A stretch of 10,096 nt of DNA from Phoronis pallida (GCA_028565715.1 JAOXYC010252454.1:1-10096); one strand, 5' to 3'. Numbered from the stretch's first letter, positions 1 through 7,145 are shown. The notes: generated from the sequence alone by a model not told the origin. Numbers and translations are program-made.

Positions 1-524
1 ATTACCTTGGACATATACTGGAATCTTTGTATATTCGGATCTAATCAAAATAACAGAATAAAAAATCAAAGGAATTTGGATGACGTGATAAAACAGGCTA
101 ACCTGCTTACATTCAAAACTGATGGTACTAATTGATGATAAACGAGTGGTGTTCATGTATGTGTCACTGGCTAAAAGGTAGAATGAACTTTGCTCGACTA
201 AAGCAATTGAGAAAGGTATTCTGTTTTTTTTGCCAAGAGTAGCCAGGCGACCGTGTTAAGCAAGACCGTCAGTGGAGTGACATCACCAAAACAAATTAGC
301 TGTATCCAATTCTTCTTACCTAGAAAAGACACTCGATCGAGAGGGGCTAAGGGAGAGACTGGCCTAAAGCGCACTATTAATTACAACAAAATGAGGACTT
401 CACTGCGGCAAATTATGCATCTAAATTCCATCATTATGTGAACATTTTCGACTAGGATTACAAAATATTTAAATAATGTTATAAAATTGTTGTGGTCTTT
501 AACCATGTTTTTTTTTTGTTAAAG
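1..524 (+). other. Intron of DLGAP5, 3' part, with acceptor at 523-524
   Basis: The stretch is AT-rich and has stop codons in all useful frames. A T-run at 508-517 and AAAG at 521-524 form the acceptor of exon a. I looked for a further upstream GKAP-type exon, which should end one base into a codon before TC.TGQIR, and saw none. No other gene, RNA or repeat is apparent. Confidence 0.7.
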
Positions 525-685
525 TCACTGGACAGATCCGTACAACCATTGGTCAGGCCCACCTCCTAATGAACCAACGATTCAAGCAATTCTCCGGTCT
601 GGTCGACAACTGTGAGTTCAAAACTGGCGAAAAGGAAACCATGTGCTCCGATTTACAGGGTTTCTGGGATATGATCTTCTTTCAG
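525..685 (+). CDS. DLGAP5: DLGAP5 exon a: core of GKAP domain
   Basis: The acceptor follows a T-rich tract and AAAG at 521-524; the donor is gtaacg at 686. The exon starts with two bases (TC) that complete a codon from a missing upstream exon, then reads TGQIRTTIGQ and HLLMNQRFKQFSGLVDNCEF and ends GFWDMIFFQ in phase 0. The RFKQF..LVD.CE, K.GEKET and L.GFWDM pattern is the most conserved part of the GKAP domain. A second AG at 534-535 is possible, but it would leave out conserved residues. Confidence 0.93.
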
Positions 686-3600
686 GTAACGTTTTTTGAA
701 AATCAATCAGAACAATGATTTATAAAAAAATTCTGAAAAAAAACAAATGTTGGTATGGTTATGTCAGCAGTATAGCTCTGTGCATTCATTTCTTTAATAA
801 ACCAAAATGATTGCAAAAACCAGAAAAAAATAAAACAGAAAAAAATATATCTATTAGTCTTTATTTGGTTGAGTTAAAAACTGTTCACAGGGTGCTCGTT
901 ATTGTAATCCTTCCAAACCATGAAACTGTCTGTTGGCTTGCATATCAAGGTCTGTAAAGTTTGAGCAAAAACAAGTAGAACTAAATGAACATTTATTAGA
1001 TGGCCAAATGCAATCTCAATGGGAACTTATACTGATCATTTATAATATTGATATATAGTTTGTTTTGGTTGTGAATGTTTCTGGATTCTGTTCATAGGGG
1101 ATGGGCAAATCTACCCTCTAATTAATTTTGCATTGTGGACGTTGTAGTCAACACACTGCTTTTCTACACTGTGAATTTATTTAAATTTAATCTTTTTACC
1201 TGTCGGCATGTAGCTGCATCACCAGTCACATTGTTTTGAACCTAATTTTCCCGTAGAAATCATTGGTGACTAAAATTATGACAGAACTGCTGGGGCCACT
1301 GTGAGACCAGTGGCTGACACTGAAGGGGCCACCTAGGATATAGAGGATAATTAACTAGTGTCATTGAATAATAAATTTCTCAAAATGAGTCAAAAAGGAT
1401 TTTGACGAGTTTTGAGAAATTTATTATTCAATGACGACGAGTTTATTGTTCTTTTTCTCACATGAAACAGTGACGACGCGTTGTCGAAGAAAAAAAGAGT
1501 CTACTAGGCATTTCCCGGGGATTATATTGAGGGCGTATGAACACAGTGATCCGGCCATCAGAGTGTGTTATTTTCGATAATACATTTGAGATTGCGATAG
1601 AAACGAACTTATCATGTGAGAAAAAGATTTATTAAATAATACAAATGAATGTATGCTTTTACTGGCAGAGAGTGATACATTTTGAAAATACAGAAAAATT
1701 CAGAACCCGACCAGGAATCGAACCCAGGTCTCCTATTTACATGATAGTTTTGCTACCACTACACCACCGGGGTCCTAGTAATTTCTGTGCTAATTTCAAC
1801 GCTATAAGTCTATATATATTATTTATCCAATAAATAAATGAACTGCTGATCCACCATTATAATAATTGTGTGTTTGTATGTATCAGGTTGAAGATGTGGA
1901 CAAGAAGTTCACTGACCTTGATGTGTTGAGGGCCAAAAACTGGGTCAAAGATCAGCCCAAGAAAGTTGTCAAGGTTTGTCATTGCATTAGATAAAGGATT
2001 ACACTTTATAACTTATCTGATCAGAATTTTCAGATTTAGATTTCAAAGTCCTGAAAAGCAAACCATTACTCTTAGACTATTTCCTGAACATGAGTTCTCT
2101 ATGTTTTTCAACCACTGCCATACAAAAGTCATGATTCTCTTTATGGGCTATTTTTAAAAACTTTCACACTTTTTTTAAACAAAACTAAAATAACACCTCT
2201 TTGTGAGGTGGAATCATCGTGATACAATTCAAAACTAACAACTTTATAAAGAAGCTGCTCCAAGGTTGCCACATTCAAATGAGTTGGCCATCTTGATCCA
2301 ATGGGGCTAGTTGGCAAACTAAGAACTCCTCAGATGGCGCTATTGTATTATGTGGTATTACCTGGTTCTCTTGCTGATCTTACGCACGACCAGGCTGTTA
2401 CTCTGTAAACAATGGTTTTACAGACGCATGCGCTATGCTGATTTACTACATAATACACTGCTGCCGCCTTTTGGTCAATTAGCCCCATTTCAACCATTGT
2501 TATTTCAAAACTTTAGAAAAAGAAGGTTGCAATTAAAGCCACTGTCGCCAAGCCGGCTGCCAAGTCCAAGTTTGCGGCATTCAAGGCGCAGATGATGAAG
2601 CAGAAGAAAGACGCAGACGAAGTCAAGACGTTTGAGGCACCAGGTTTCTTTGCCGTCACATCACCCGTCAGAAGCCCAAGAGTTCATTGTGAAGGTAATG
2701 AGATCTTCGGATTGCCGAGAGTTTTTTTGTCTTGAAATGAGTAAACCTGATTAACTCTGGTATTAAATGAGAGATGCTATCTTTCTGTTGTGAGATATAT
2801 ATTTGTATTTATTTCATCTTTACTCTGGGTGACCTCTTCAGCTCGAGGCACTGGTCTCCGAGGGAGCCCAGCAATTGGTACAGAACTACTGATAGTTCCT
2901 GGAAATTATTTCTTTCCAACTGAACTTGATTCAAAAAATCAATGGAAAATAAGAAAACCGTATTTTTAGACTGTGGTTATATTTTACATCACATAATGTT
3001 ATTCTCACTTAGTTTGTCATCATTTGAATATATTTTGAGAAATTCTTTTTTGTATAAAAGTTTTCAATCAAGTATTTATCTTTTATTAGGTGGAACTCCA
3101 TCTCGTCCCAGCCCCTTAAGGAAGTCTGTTCTTGAACGATCCGCCAGGCGATCTCTCAACAAACTAACACCCGGTCTCAACACCAGTTCACGTCGATCAT
3201 GTGGTGCAAGTCCTCTGTTGAAGACCGCCCTCGTCACCCTGAGTGCGTCCCGAGGATCTAAACTGAGGGAGTTAACCCCCAGTGGTGTCGCCATGTCTCC
3301 CAGACCTAGTCCCCTTGTGCAGAATGCCACGCCCAGGAGTAGTCGTACAAGACAAGCAACCAAGAACACAGCTTTCTATGTGAGTTTTATGACAATTGCC
3401 ATCATTATTGTTATTACCGTAACCCTAAGCAAAGTCATTAAAAATACAATTCATAGGCAATCTCCTGGTATTATCTGCCTAATAAAAAGCTCATGTCCAA
3501 ATAAGTTTTCCTTCACCCAAAATTTAGGATTTCATTTTGTAAAGACCCCCCCACCTATTGGAACTTCATTGAATATTTTCACTGCTTAGCTTCTGAGTTG

Positions 3601-6352
3601 ATTAAAAAAGTGTGGGGTCTTCTGGAAAATTTATGAACAATGTTGATAATGAAGTATCTTTTGTGTCCTACAGACTCCAGTGAATACATTTGATGGCAAG
3701 AGCATCTTTACTCCAGACAGTCTGGAGAGATCACACAGGGACACAAGGTAAGATCAATTCACCTGCGATTCCACAGCACACCTGTAGGTCTGTTATATTC
3801 TCCACCCTATTGAAGGACATTGTTAATTTGCTGTTTTCGTGCATTTCTGTATGAAATCATTAACAATCTGTCGCTAAAGTATGAAACCATTTCAGCCAAA
3901 AACGTATATTATTCTTCTGAGATGTTTTGGGTTTCTGAAATGTATGAAATGAAAGTTGCGGGCAATCTTCCTAATGAGCAAATGTCATTTTTCAAACCAC
4001 TTGCACATAAGCTTATGACATGATGTAGATTATGAGTCATCCAGGTAGATCATCAATTGAGTAGAGTACTGTTATAGTTCACTACGCAAACCCTAGTCAA
4101 AGGACACAGACGTGTTCGCAACTTTGGGAAAATTAACCGGTGAGTCCAGTGATGATTAGAATTATAACTCTTAGACTACTCAATTGATAAGCTTATGACA
4201 TTATTAGCATCTTTATACTACTGAGTATATTTCTAACAGCATTTCAAGCGATTGAAGATTCATTTCTAGATTTCCTAACTTCTAATTTGTTCATTTCAGT
4301 TTCCATCCAAGTGCAAAAGTCCCCACACCAAAGATAAACTTTGAAGATACTCAGACCACAGAAGGCACTGTCCAAGGTGGCGAAGACTTCTTCACCAAGT
4401 ATCTCATGCCAACAAACAGCGCGCCAGTTTCAGCAGGTAAACAGACAATTACGCTCTCTTGTTGTTTGGAACTTGAAAACAAATCTTTTTGGTCTGTTGA
4501 GGACTGGGGAGAAACATGGTTTTCTTCGAGGGTCGATAAACGTTTATATTCAACGATTTCAAAGGTCAATAATTAATTGTTTTATGATACACATAGTAAG
4601 ATTTAATACAATAGACTGACTTGCTGTTTAAATTCTTTGTCTGTATGCAAGCCAAAGCAACGTTTGTCTGTTAAAATACTAGCGCTCTTGTTTGGCCGCT
4701 GCTTACTGCGCCCTTATTCAACGGTGCATATTAATAAGATTTATTGCCCGCCTTATTCACCAATCCTAAGAAGTGAAACGCCTCAATAATTAAATATGAT
4801 AATATATTTTAATTATCCATTCTATACAGAAGCTGAAGAGCTTGACCTCAGTTTGACAAAAGACTCTCCAAAGAAAACTAAAACTCCAAGCAGGGGCAGT
4901 GCAATCCAGAAGACACCCAAGTCATCAACACGAAACCTCAGACGTAGTGTACATTTTATCAACAGCCCCCTGGTGGCTAATGATGGAAGCCCTGCAAAGA
5001 AAGCCCCCAAGACACCATTCAACTTCAACAGACTAAGTAAGACTGATGGTGCATATTTGTCTTCACGAATGTTGAAAATGATATTGTCATTATTTTCTAT
5101 GATGATAGTACAAATTTGGTTTCCCATAGTTAGGAGGCCCAGGTTCAGTTCTCACGTTCAGTAATTTACTTTATTAACAGTATGCACACCGAAGTCATTA
5201 TTTTCTCTTAGCTCAGGGATTTTAGTGACTTGAGTGAGAGAGTTTAAGCCTAAAAATACTGTGTGGAATCTAAGAGCATTGTTCCATATTCATAAAGTAT
5301 ACCTGTTACCATGGTGATTAGTCATGGACAGTTATCTATGTTTATGCAAACAAGCAAGTTAATTATCTTAGTGAATGCTATGCTGCCAATAATATGATAA
5401 AGATTATGATTATGCTGCCAAGATTGTGACTCTTTTGTGATTAGTTCAAAGTTGTCCAAATGTTGACTGTACCAACTTTTATTCTTCACTGGCTGACGTT
5501 TTCAATACATACGCAAGATAATTTATTTAAGAACATTCACAAAGACATTCATGGTAATTAAAATCTCAAGCTATGAGTTCTTCACGAGGCAATCTGTAAA
5601 TAGAGAGTACTGGGTTGGTTTGCTAATTGCGGTGTCCAATTTTCAGGAGTGGAAATTTGATAACCGCAAATATTCTTAAGCCGGGAAATGAATGATGATC
5701 AACAAATCAAAATTTTACATTTTCTATATACTTATTTATTTTTTAGATGCGCCCTTGTCAACTCCCAAGTCCCGCCTCATTAACATCAACACGGAGTACT
5801 TGTTTACGCCACCTACAGAGGGCACCACCCCCACAACACAGATGGCTCACTTGAATATGGACAATAGTCCTGTAAGTAATCTGTGCACGTCTTACACACA
5901 ACTGTCTATTGAAAATAAACATTTTAGAAATTGGTTACAAGCTGATGAATTTAGAGGTATGCAAAGTGGAAAGGCTTTGTTTGAAAATTTGTTTTTAAAA
6001 ACATGAACTTGGTTCTTACATTATGTTTTGGGCTATTCAATTGTTAAGGCTTTGTTGCACCATGGTTCCTTAAAACTGTTTTGTTTTTTACAATGCATCA
6101 GACAATCAATCTTTCACTTTACAGTTTAGGCATTAATGCATTTATACAAAGTACCAATGTCATTATCGTTTTCGTTTTTTACAGGCAACAAATCTTCTGT
6201 TCACTCCGCCACAACCATCGTCATCCTCGACCCAATCAGCTGACCTCATGAGTGACCTCATGTGTTTCTCACCAGTGGGGACAACTCCAAACTCTCGTCG
6301 CTCGGTACGGCTTGCACGAGGGAGCGGGATGAATAATGACGATCTTATGTAG
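525..6352 (+). CDS. DLGAP5: DLGAP5/HURP-like spindle protein, C-terminal 474 residues in nine exons (5' partial)
   Basis: Exons read from sequence: 525-685, 1887-1973, 2517-2694, 3090-3379, 3674-3747, 4300-4436, 4830-5036, 5747-5871, 6185-6352. The joined frame stays open to TAG. The first two exons carry the GKAP/SAPAP signature (GQIRTTIGQAHLLM, then GFWDMIFFQVEDVDKKF). A Lys-rich stretch follows, then GFFAVTSPVRSP, which resembles the GFFRVESPV segment I recall from human HURP, then a long Ser/Thr/Pro/Arg-rich disordered tail. Known for the family: HURP is a Ran/importin-beta-regulated microtubule-bundling protein that stabilises kinetochore fibres and is an Aurora A substrate. Synaptic DLGAP1-4 share the GKAP domain, but the short gap to the SP/TP-rich tail and the absence of other synaptic-type sequence favour DLGAP5. 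The N-terminal microtubule-binding part must lie upstream. The identity is strong; exact orthology needs a tree. Confidence 0.9.
1295..1314. repeat. Small inverted repeat, 7-bp arms
   Basis: GCCACTG at 1295-1301 is the exact reverse complement of CAGTGGC at 1308-1314, with a 6-nt loop. It may belong to the larger repeat complex to its right; alone it is weak evidence of function. Confidence 0.5.
1350..1446. repeat. Long foldback: perfect 26-bp inverted repeat with imperfect extensions
   Basis: The 26 bases at 1360-1385 (starting GTCATTGAATAATAAATTTC) are the exact reverse complement of 1410-1435. Inside the loop, TCAAAA and TTTTGA add a second 6-bp stem after a short internal mismatch. Outside, about ten more positions on each side pair imperfectly (ATTAACTAGT against GACGAGTTTAT). 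The whole folds into a hairpin of roughly 95 nt. It could be a miniature foldback transposon or the end of the neighbouring tRNA-derived repeat. A pre-miRNA is possible in shape, but the near-perfect AT-rich stem argues for a repeat. Confidence 0.85.
1451..1626. repeat. Distant 15-bp inverted repeat pair (CTTTTTCTCACATGA)
   Basis: CTTTTTCTCACATGA at 1451-1465 is the exact reverse complement of TCATGTGAGAAAAAG at 1612-1626. The 146 nt between are noticeably more GC-rich and CpG-containing than the surrounding intron (CGACGCGTTGTCG, CCGGCCATCAG). Together with the foldback to its left and the tRNA-like unit to its right this looks like one composite mobile element of about 430 nt (1345-1775). 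That grouping is inference. Confidence 0.6.
1681..1775 (-). repeat. tRNA-derived repeat (SINE head or tRNA pseudogene), copy 1
   Basis: Read on the minus strand, 1773-1704 forms a tRNA-like unit of 70 nt: A-box TGGTGTAGTGG, B-box GGTTCGATTCC, a T arm CTGGG/CCTGG with loop TTCGATT, and an acceptor stem pairing 6 of 7. The anticodon loop would be CATGTAA, so U33 is lost and it is unlikely to serve in translation. A T5 run, the Pol III stop signal, lies a few bases 3' of the unit. Positions 1681-1733 match 9332-9384 at 46 of 53 sites without gaps, so it belongs to a repeat family. Confidence 0.78.
1887..1973 (+). CDS. DLGAP5: DLGAP5 exon b: end of GKAP domain
   Basis: The acceptor is tatcag and the donor gtttgt. 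The exon is 29 codons, phase 0 at both ends. It begins VEDVDKKFTDLDVL, which continues the GFWDM...QVEDV helix of the previous exon directly, and ends in NWV followed by a Lys-rich run. That is the normal end of the GKAP domain in this family. A symmetric phase 0 exon could be skipped without a frameshift, but this would remove the domain's C-terminal helix. Confidence 0.92.
1974..2516 (+). other. DLGAP5 intron 2 (543 nt)
   Basis: The donor is gtttgt and the acceptor ctttag. The left part is AT-rich with no visible feature. The right part (about 2300-2489) is a foldback element lying directly in front of the acceptor. Open frames here have no coding character. Confidence 0.75.
2300..2489. repeat. 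MITE-like foldback element in intron 2
   Basis: AATGGGGCTAGTTGG at 2300-2314 and TCAATTAGCCCCATT at 2475-2489 are inverted copies with 2 mismatches in 15. Further in, TGTATTATGT (2344-2353) and ACATAATACA (2448-2457) are exact inverted copies. CCTGGT and ACCAGG, a third nested pair, lie in the centre. Nested inverted arms around a core of about 95 nt are the layout of a non-autonomous DNA transposon. No clear target-site duplication was found. Confidence 0.65.
2517..2694 (+). CDS. DLGAP5: DLGAP5 exon c: basic linker and GFF.V.SPV motif
   Basis: The acceptor is ctttag and the donor gtaatg; the exon is 178 nt and leaves in phase 1. It opens with Lys/Ala-rich sequence (KKKVAIKATVAK, then KSKFAAFKAQMMKQKK), which is basic and probably helical, and closes with GFFAVTSPVRSPRV, holding two SP sites. 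The basic run could act as a nuclear localisation or microtubule-contact segment, which is inference. The GFF.V.SPV block is what best separates this protein from the synaptic DLGAPs. A foldback repeat ends about 27 bp before the acceptor. Confidence 0.9.
2695..3089 (+). other. DLGAP5 intron 3 (395 nt)
   Basis: A GT-AG intron with donor gtaatg and acceptor ttattag. It is AT-rich with a T-rich 3' end. No repeat or gene is apparent. Confidence 0.8.
3090..3379 (+). CDS. DLGAP5: DLGAP5 exon d: Ser/Pro/Arg-rich disordered region
   Basis: This is the largest exon (290 nt, phase 1 to 0), with acceptor ttattag and donor gtgagt. The reading frame stays open through both flanking introns, but the coding bias ends at the donor. 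The product is low in hydrophobics and rich in S, T, P and R, with TPSRPSPLRK, ARRSLNKLTPGL, SRRSCGASPLL, LRELTPSG and SPRPSPLV. These are many minimal CDK-type SP/TP sites and two RRS sites. RRSLNKL also fits the APC/C destruction-box pattern RxxLxx[LIVM]. Confidence 0.9.
3674..3747 (+). CDS. DLGAP5: DLGAP5 exon e: short IFTPDSL exon
   Basis: The acceptor tcctacag is preceded by a pyrimidine tract; the donor is gtaaga. The exon is 74 nt, entering in phase 0 and leaving two bases (AG) that combine with T of the next exon to make Ser. It encodes TPVNTFDGKSIFTPDSLERS. IFTP is the first of several hydrophobic-F-[TS]-P motifs in the tail. Confidence 0.88.
3748..4299 (+). other. DLGAP5 intron 5 (552 nt)
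   Basis: The donor is gtaaga and the acceptor tcatttcag. It contains an inverted-repeat element between two identical 15-bp direct repeats (listed separately). The rest is AT-rich with nothing recognised. Confidence 0.8.
4007..4201. mobile_element. MITE-like element (4052-4188) between 15-bp direct repeats
   Basis: ATAAGCTTATGACAT occurs at 4007-4021 and again at 4187-4201. Between them, ATCAATTGAGTAG (4052-4064) is the exact reverse complement of CTACTCAATTGAT (4176-4188), and the arms continue imperfectly inward (GTTATAGTTC against GAATTATAAC, one mismatch). A short insert of about 137 bp with terminal inverted repeats is typical of a miniature inverted-repeat transposable element. The right direct repeat overlaps the arm by two bases and the left one is 30 bp away, so the direct repeats may not be a clean target duplication. 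Confidence 0.65.
4300..4436 (+). CDS. DLGAP5: DLGAP5 exon f: acidic GGEDFF.KY segment
   Basis: The acceptor is gttcatttcag and the donor gtaaac; the exon is 137 nt. After completing the split Ser codon it encodes FHPSAKVPTPKINFEDTQ, then a GGEDFFTKYLMP segment. It is more acidic than the flanking exons and carries one TP site. No domain is recognised. It leaves in phase 1. Confidence 0.88.
4437..4829 (+). other. DLGAP5 intron 6 (393 nt)
   Basis: The donor is gtaaac and the acceptor ctatacag. A mid section (4680-4760) is somewhat more GC-rich than the rest, but I see no repeat structure or coding signal in it. Confidence 0.75.
4830..5036 (+). CDS. DLGAP5: DLGAP5 exon g: Lys/Pro-rich region with RRSVHF
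   Basis: The acceptor is ctatacag and the donor gtaaga; the exon is 207 nt, phase 1 in and out. It encodes EAEELDLSLTKDSPKKTKTP, then QKTPKSS, LRRSVHFINSP and KKAPKTPFNFNRL. It is dense in KTP/KSP. RRSVHF (4940-4957) fits both an Aurora-type site (R at -2, hydrophobic at +1) and an RVxF-type PP1 docking motif. Its symmetric phase would let it be skipped in frame. Confidence 0.9.
5037..5746 (+). other. DLGAP5 intron 7 (710 nt)
   Basis: The donor is gtaaga and the acceptor attttttag. It is mostly AT-rich. It holds an imperfect hairpin: 5626-5644 pairs with 5652-5670 at about 15 of 19 positions around a 7-nt loop. A short direct repeat, ATGCTGCCAA, lies near 5380 and 5412. No coding exon is supported. 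Confidence 0.75.
5747..5871 (+). CDS. DLGAP5: DLGAP5 exon h: LFTPP copy 1
   Basis: The acceptor is attttttag and the donor gtaagt. The exon is 125 nt, entering with one carried base (A + AT = Asn) and leaving in phase 0. It encodes APLSTPKSRLININTEYLFT, then PPTEGTTPTTQMAHLNMDNS and P. LFTPP at 5800-5814 recurs in the next exon, and IFTPD in exon e is related. The context is disordered. Confidence 0.88.
5872..6184 (+). other. DLGAP5 intron 8 (313 nt)
   Basis: A GT-AG intron with donor gtaagt and a long T-rich tract before the acceptor ttacag. Nothing else is seen in it. Confidence 0.8.
6185..6352 (+). CDS. DLGAP5: DLGAP5 terminal coding exon: LFTPP copy 2, DLM repeats, stop TAG
   Basis: The acceptor tttttacag is followed by 55 codons and TAG. 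The exon encodes ATNLLFTPPQPSSSS, then SADLMSDLMCFSPVG, RRSVRLAR and a DDLM end. LFTPP repeats the motif of exon h, CFSPV is a further F[TS]P motif, and RRSVRL echoes RRSVHF of exon g. The 10-nt direct repeat TGACCTCATG (6241-6250, 6253-6262) makes the tandem ADLM/SDLM. The stop is followed at once by AT-rich non-coding sequence. Confidence 0.92.
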   Translation, partial: ATNLLFTPPQPSSSSTQSADLMSDLMCFSPVGTTPNSRRSVRLARGSGMNNDDLM

Positions 6353-7145
6353 ATTTTTACAGAAATGACATTTCGGAGAGCTTCTTATAAACATTTTGTT
6401 ATGTATATATTATTTAAAGGGTACTTTAAAAATGTTATGTTATGCCAAATATGGCCATATGGATAACATTTGTTGTAAGAACTTATAGCCATTTATATCT
6501 GTAAAATAGTGACTCCTTGTATACAGAGTATAGATATCAGGTAGTAAGAATGTACAGGAAGGTTGCTACAACAGATTCCACACATTACAGAAGTGACACT
6601 AGTTAGATAAAATGTATTAACCCATCTTTGAATGGACATCACTAACTAGCAAACAGTTAAAGCAATTAAAGGGGTGTTTTAACATATTATACTGAAATTC
6701 AAATACTTCAAGACTAACAAGAACATGTCCTCTGATTAAAGGCTACTACTTTATACATATGGAGTCGTCAGTAATGCAATGAATTTGTATTGTAGTCTTG
6801 TTAAACATGTCATATTATTGTAGTATAAGAAATATATTTTTTCACAGTTTTTGACCCATTATAGAGTTGCTGCGTACATAGTTAACCTAATCATTAACAA
6901 CAGGTCCTAGTTTCATGAAACTCCTGACCAACTTTGGCTGAATGTGACCCCTGGTTCCTGGATATGATATTTTTGGAAATTTTATTTGTGGCCTAACATG
7001 TCTAGGCGAAAAAATATTTTAGAGCATGAATGTGAAAGTTGAGTGTGCCCTGATGCAAGGTATTGAGACAAGGGTAGAATTATATTGTATTCCATTCAAT
7101 TTCTTTTAAAAAATAAAATGTATTTTACTATTTGGATTGTTTTTT
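6353..7145 (+). other. 3' UTR of DLGAP5
   Basis: AT-rich sequence of about 790 nt from the TAG to the first convincing poly(A) site. It contains TGTATATA at 6402-6409, which fits the Pumilio element TGTANATA, about 50 nt after the stop. No open frame of note. Earlier ATTAAA variants at about 6665 and 6736 could give shorter forms. Confidence 0.7.
7112..7117 (+). terminator. Poly(A) signal AATAAA for DLGAP5
   Basis: A canonical hexamer followed at 20-30 nt by a T/GT-rich tract (TTGGATTGTTTTTTGT, about 7132-7147), as expected for cleavage and polyadenylation. It is the best such pair downstream of the plus-strand stop. Confidence 0.65.

Larger units (their letters stand above)
686..1886 (+). 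other. DLGAP5 intron 1 (1201 nt), repeat-rich
   Basis: This is the longest intron in view. Its left half (686-1290) is plain AT-rich sequence. Its right half is a nest of repeats: a small hairpin (1295-1314), a long perfect inverted repeat (1360-1435), a distant 15-bp inverted pair (1451-1465 with 1612-1626), and a tRNA-like unit on the minus strand (1704-1773). No coding exon is supported inside. Confidence 0.8.

Noticed and set aside
253-441. Open frame in the leftmost intron as an upstream DLGAP5 exon
   Set aside because: The peptide does not resemble the sequence before the GKAP core, and no donor in the needed phase follows.
1704-1773. Functional tRNA gene (copy 1)
   Set aside because: U33 is missing, the D stem is poor, and it shares its flank with a second copy; a repeat or pseudogene is more likely.
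1645-1833. Plus-strand open frame over the first tRNA-like unit
   Set aside because: It contains FRTRPGIEPRSP, the usual false peptide from reading a tRNA-derived repeat; no gene.
525-1973. Synaptic scaffold DLGAP1-4 instead of DLGAP5
   Set aside because: The GKAP core is shared, but it is followed by a basic linker, GFF.V.SPV and an SP/TP-rich tail, as in HURP.
3076-3369. Minus-strand open frame opposite DLGAP5 exon d
   Set aside because: It is the antisense shadow of a real exon whose plus-strand frame joins correctly to both neighbours.
2942-3589. Plus-strand frame of 215 codons taken as a single gene
   Set aside because: Only 3090-3379 is coding. The parts outside are intron, with a clear acceptor and a gtgagt donor at the change in composition.
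4822-5127. Minus-strand open frame opposite DLGAP5 exon g
   Set aside because: Antisense shadow; no family resemblance and it runs past the exon into intron.
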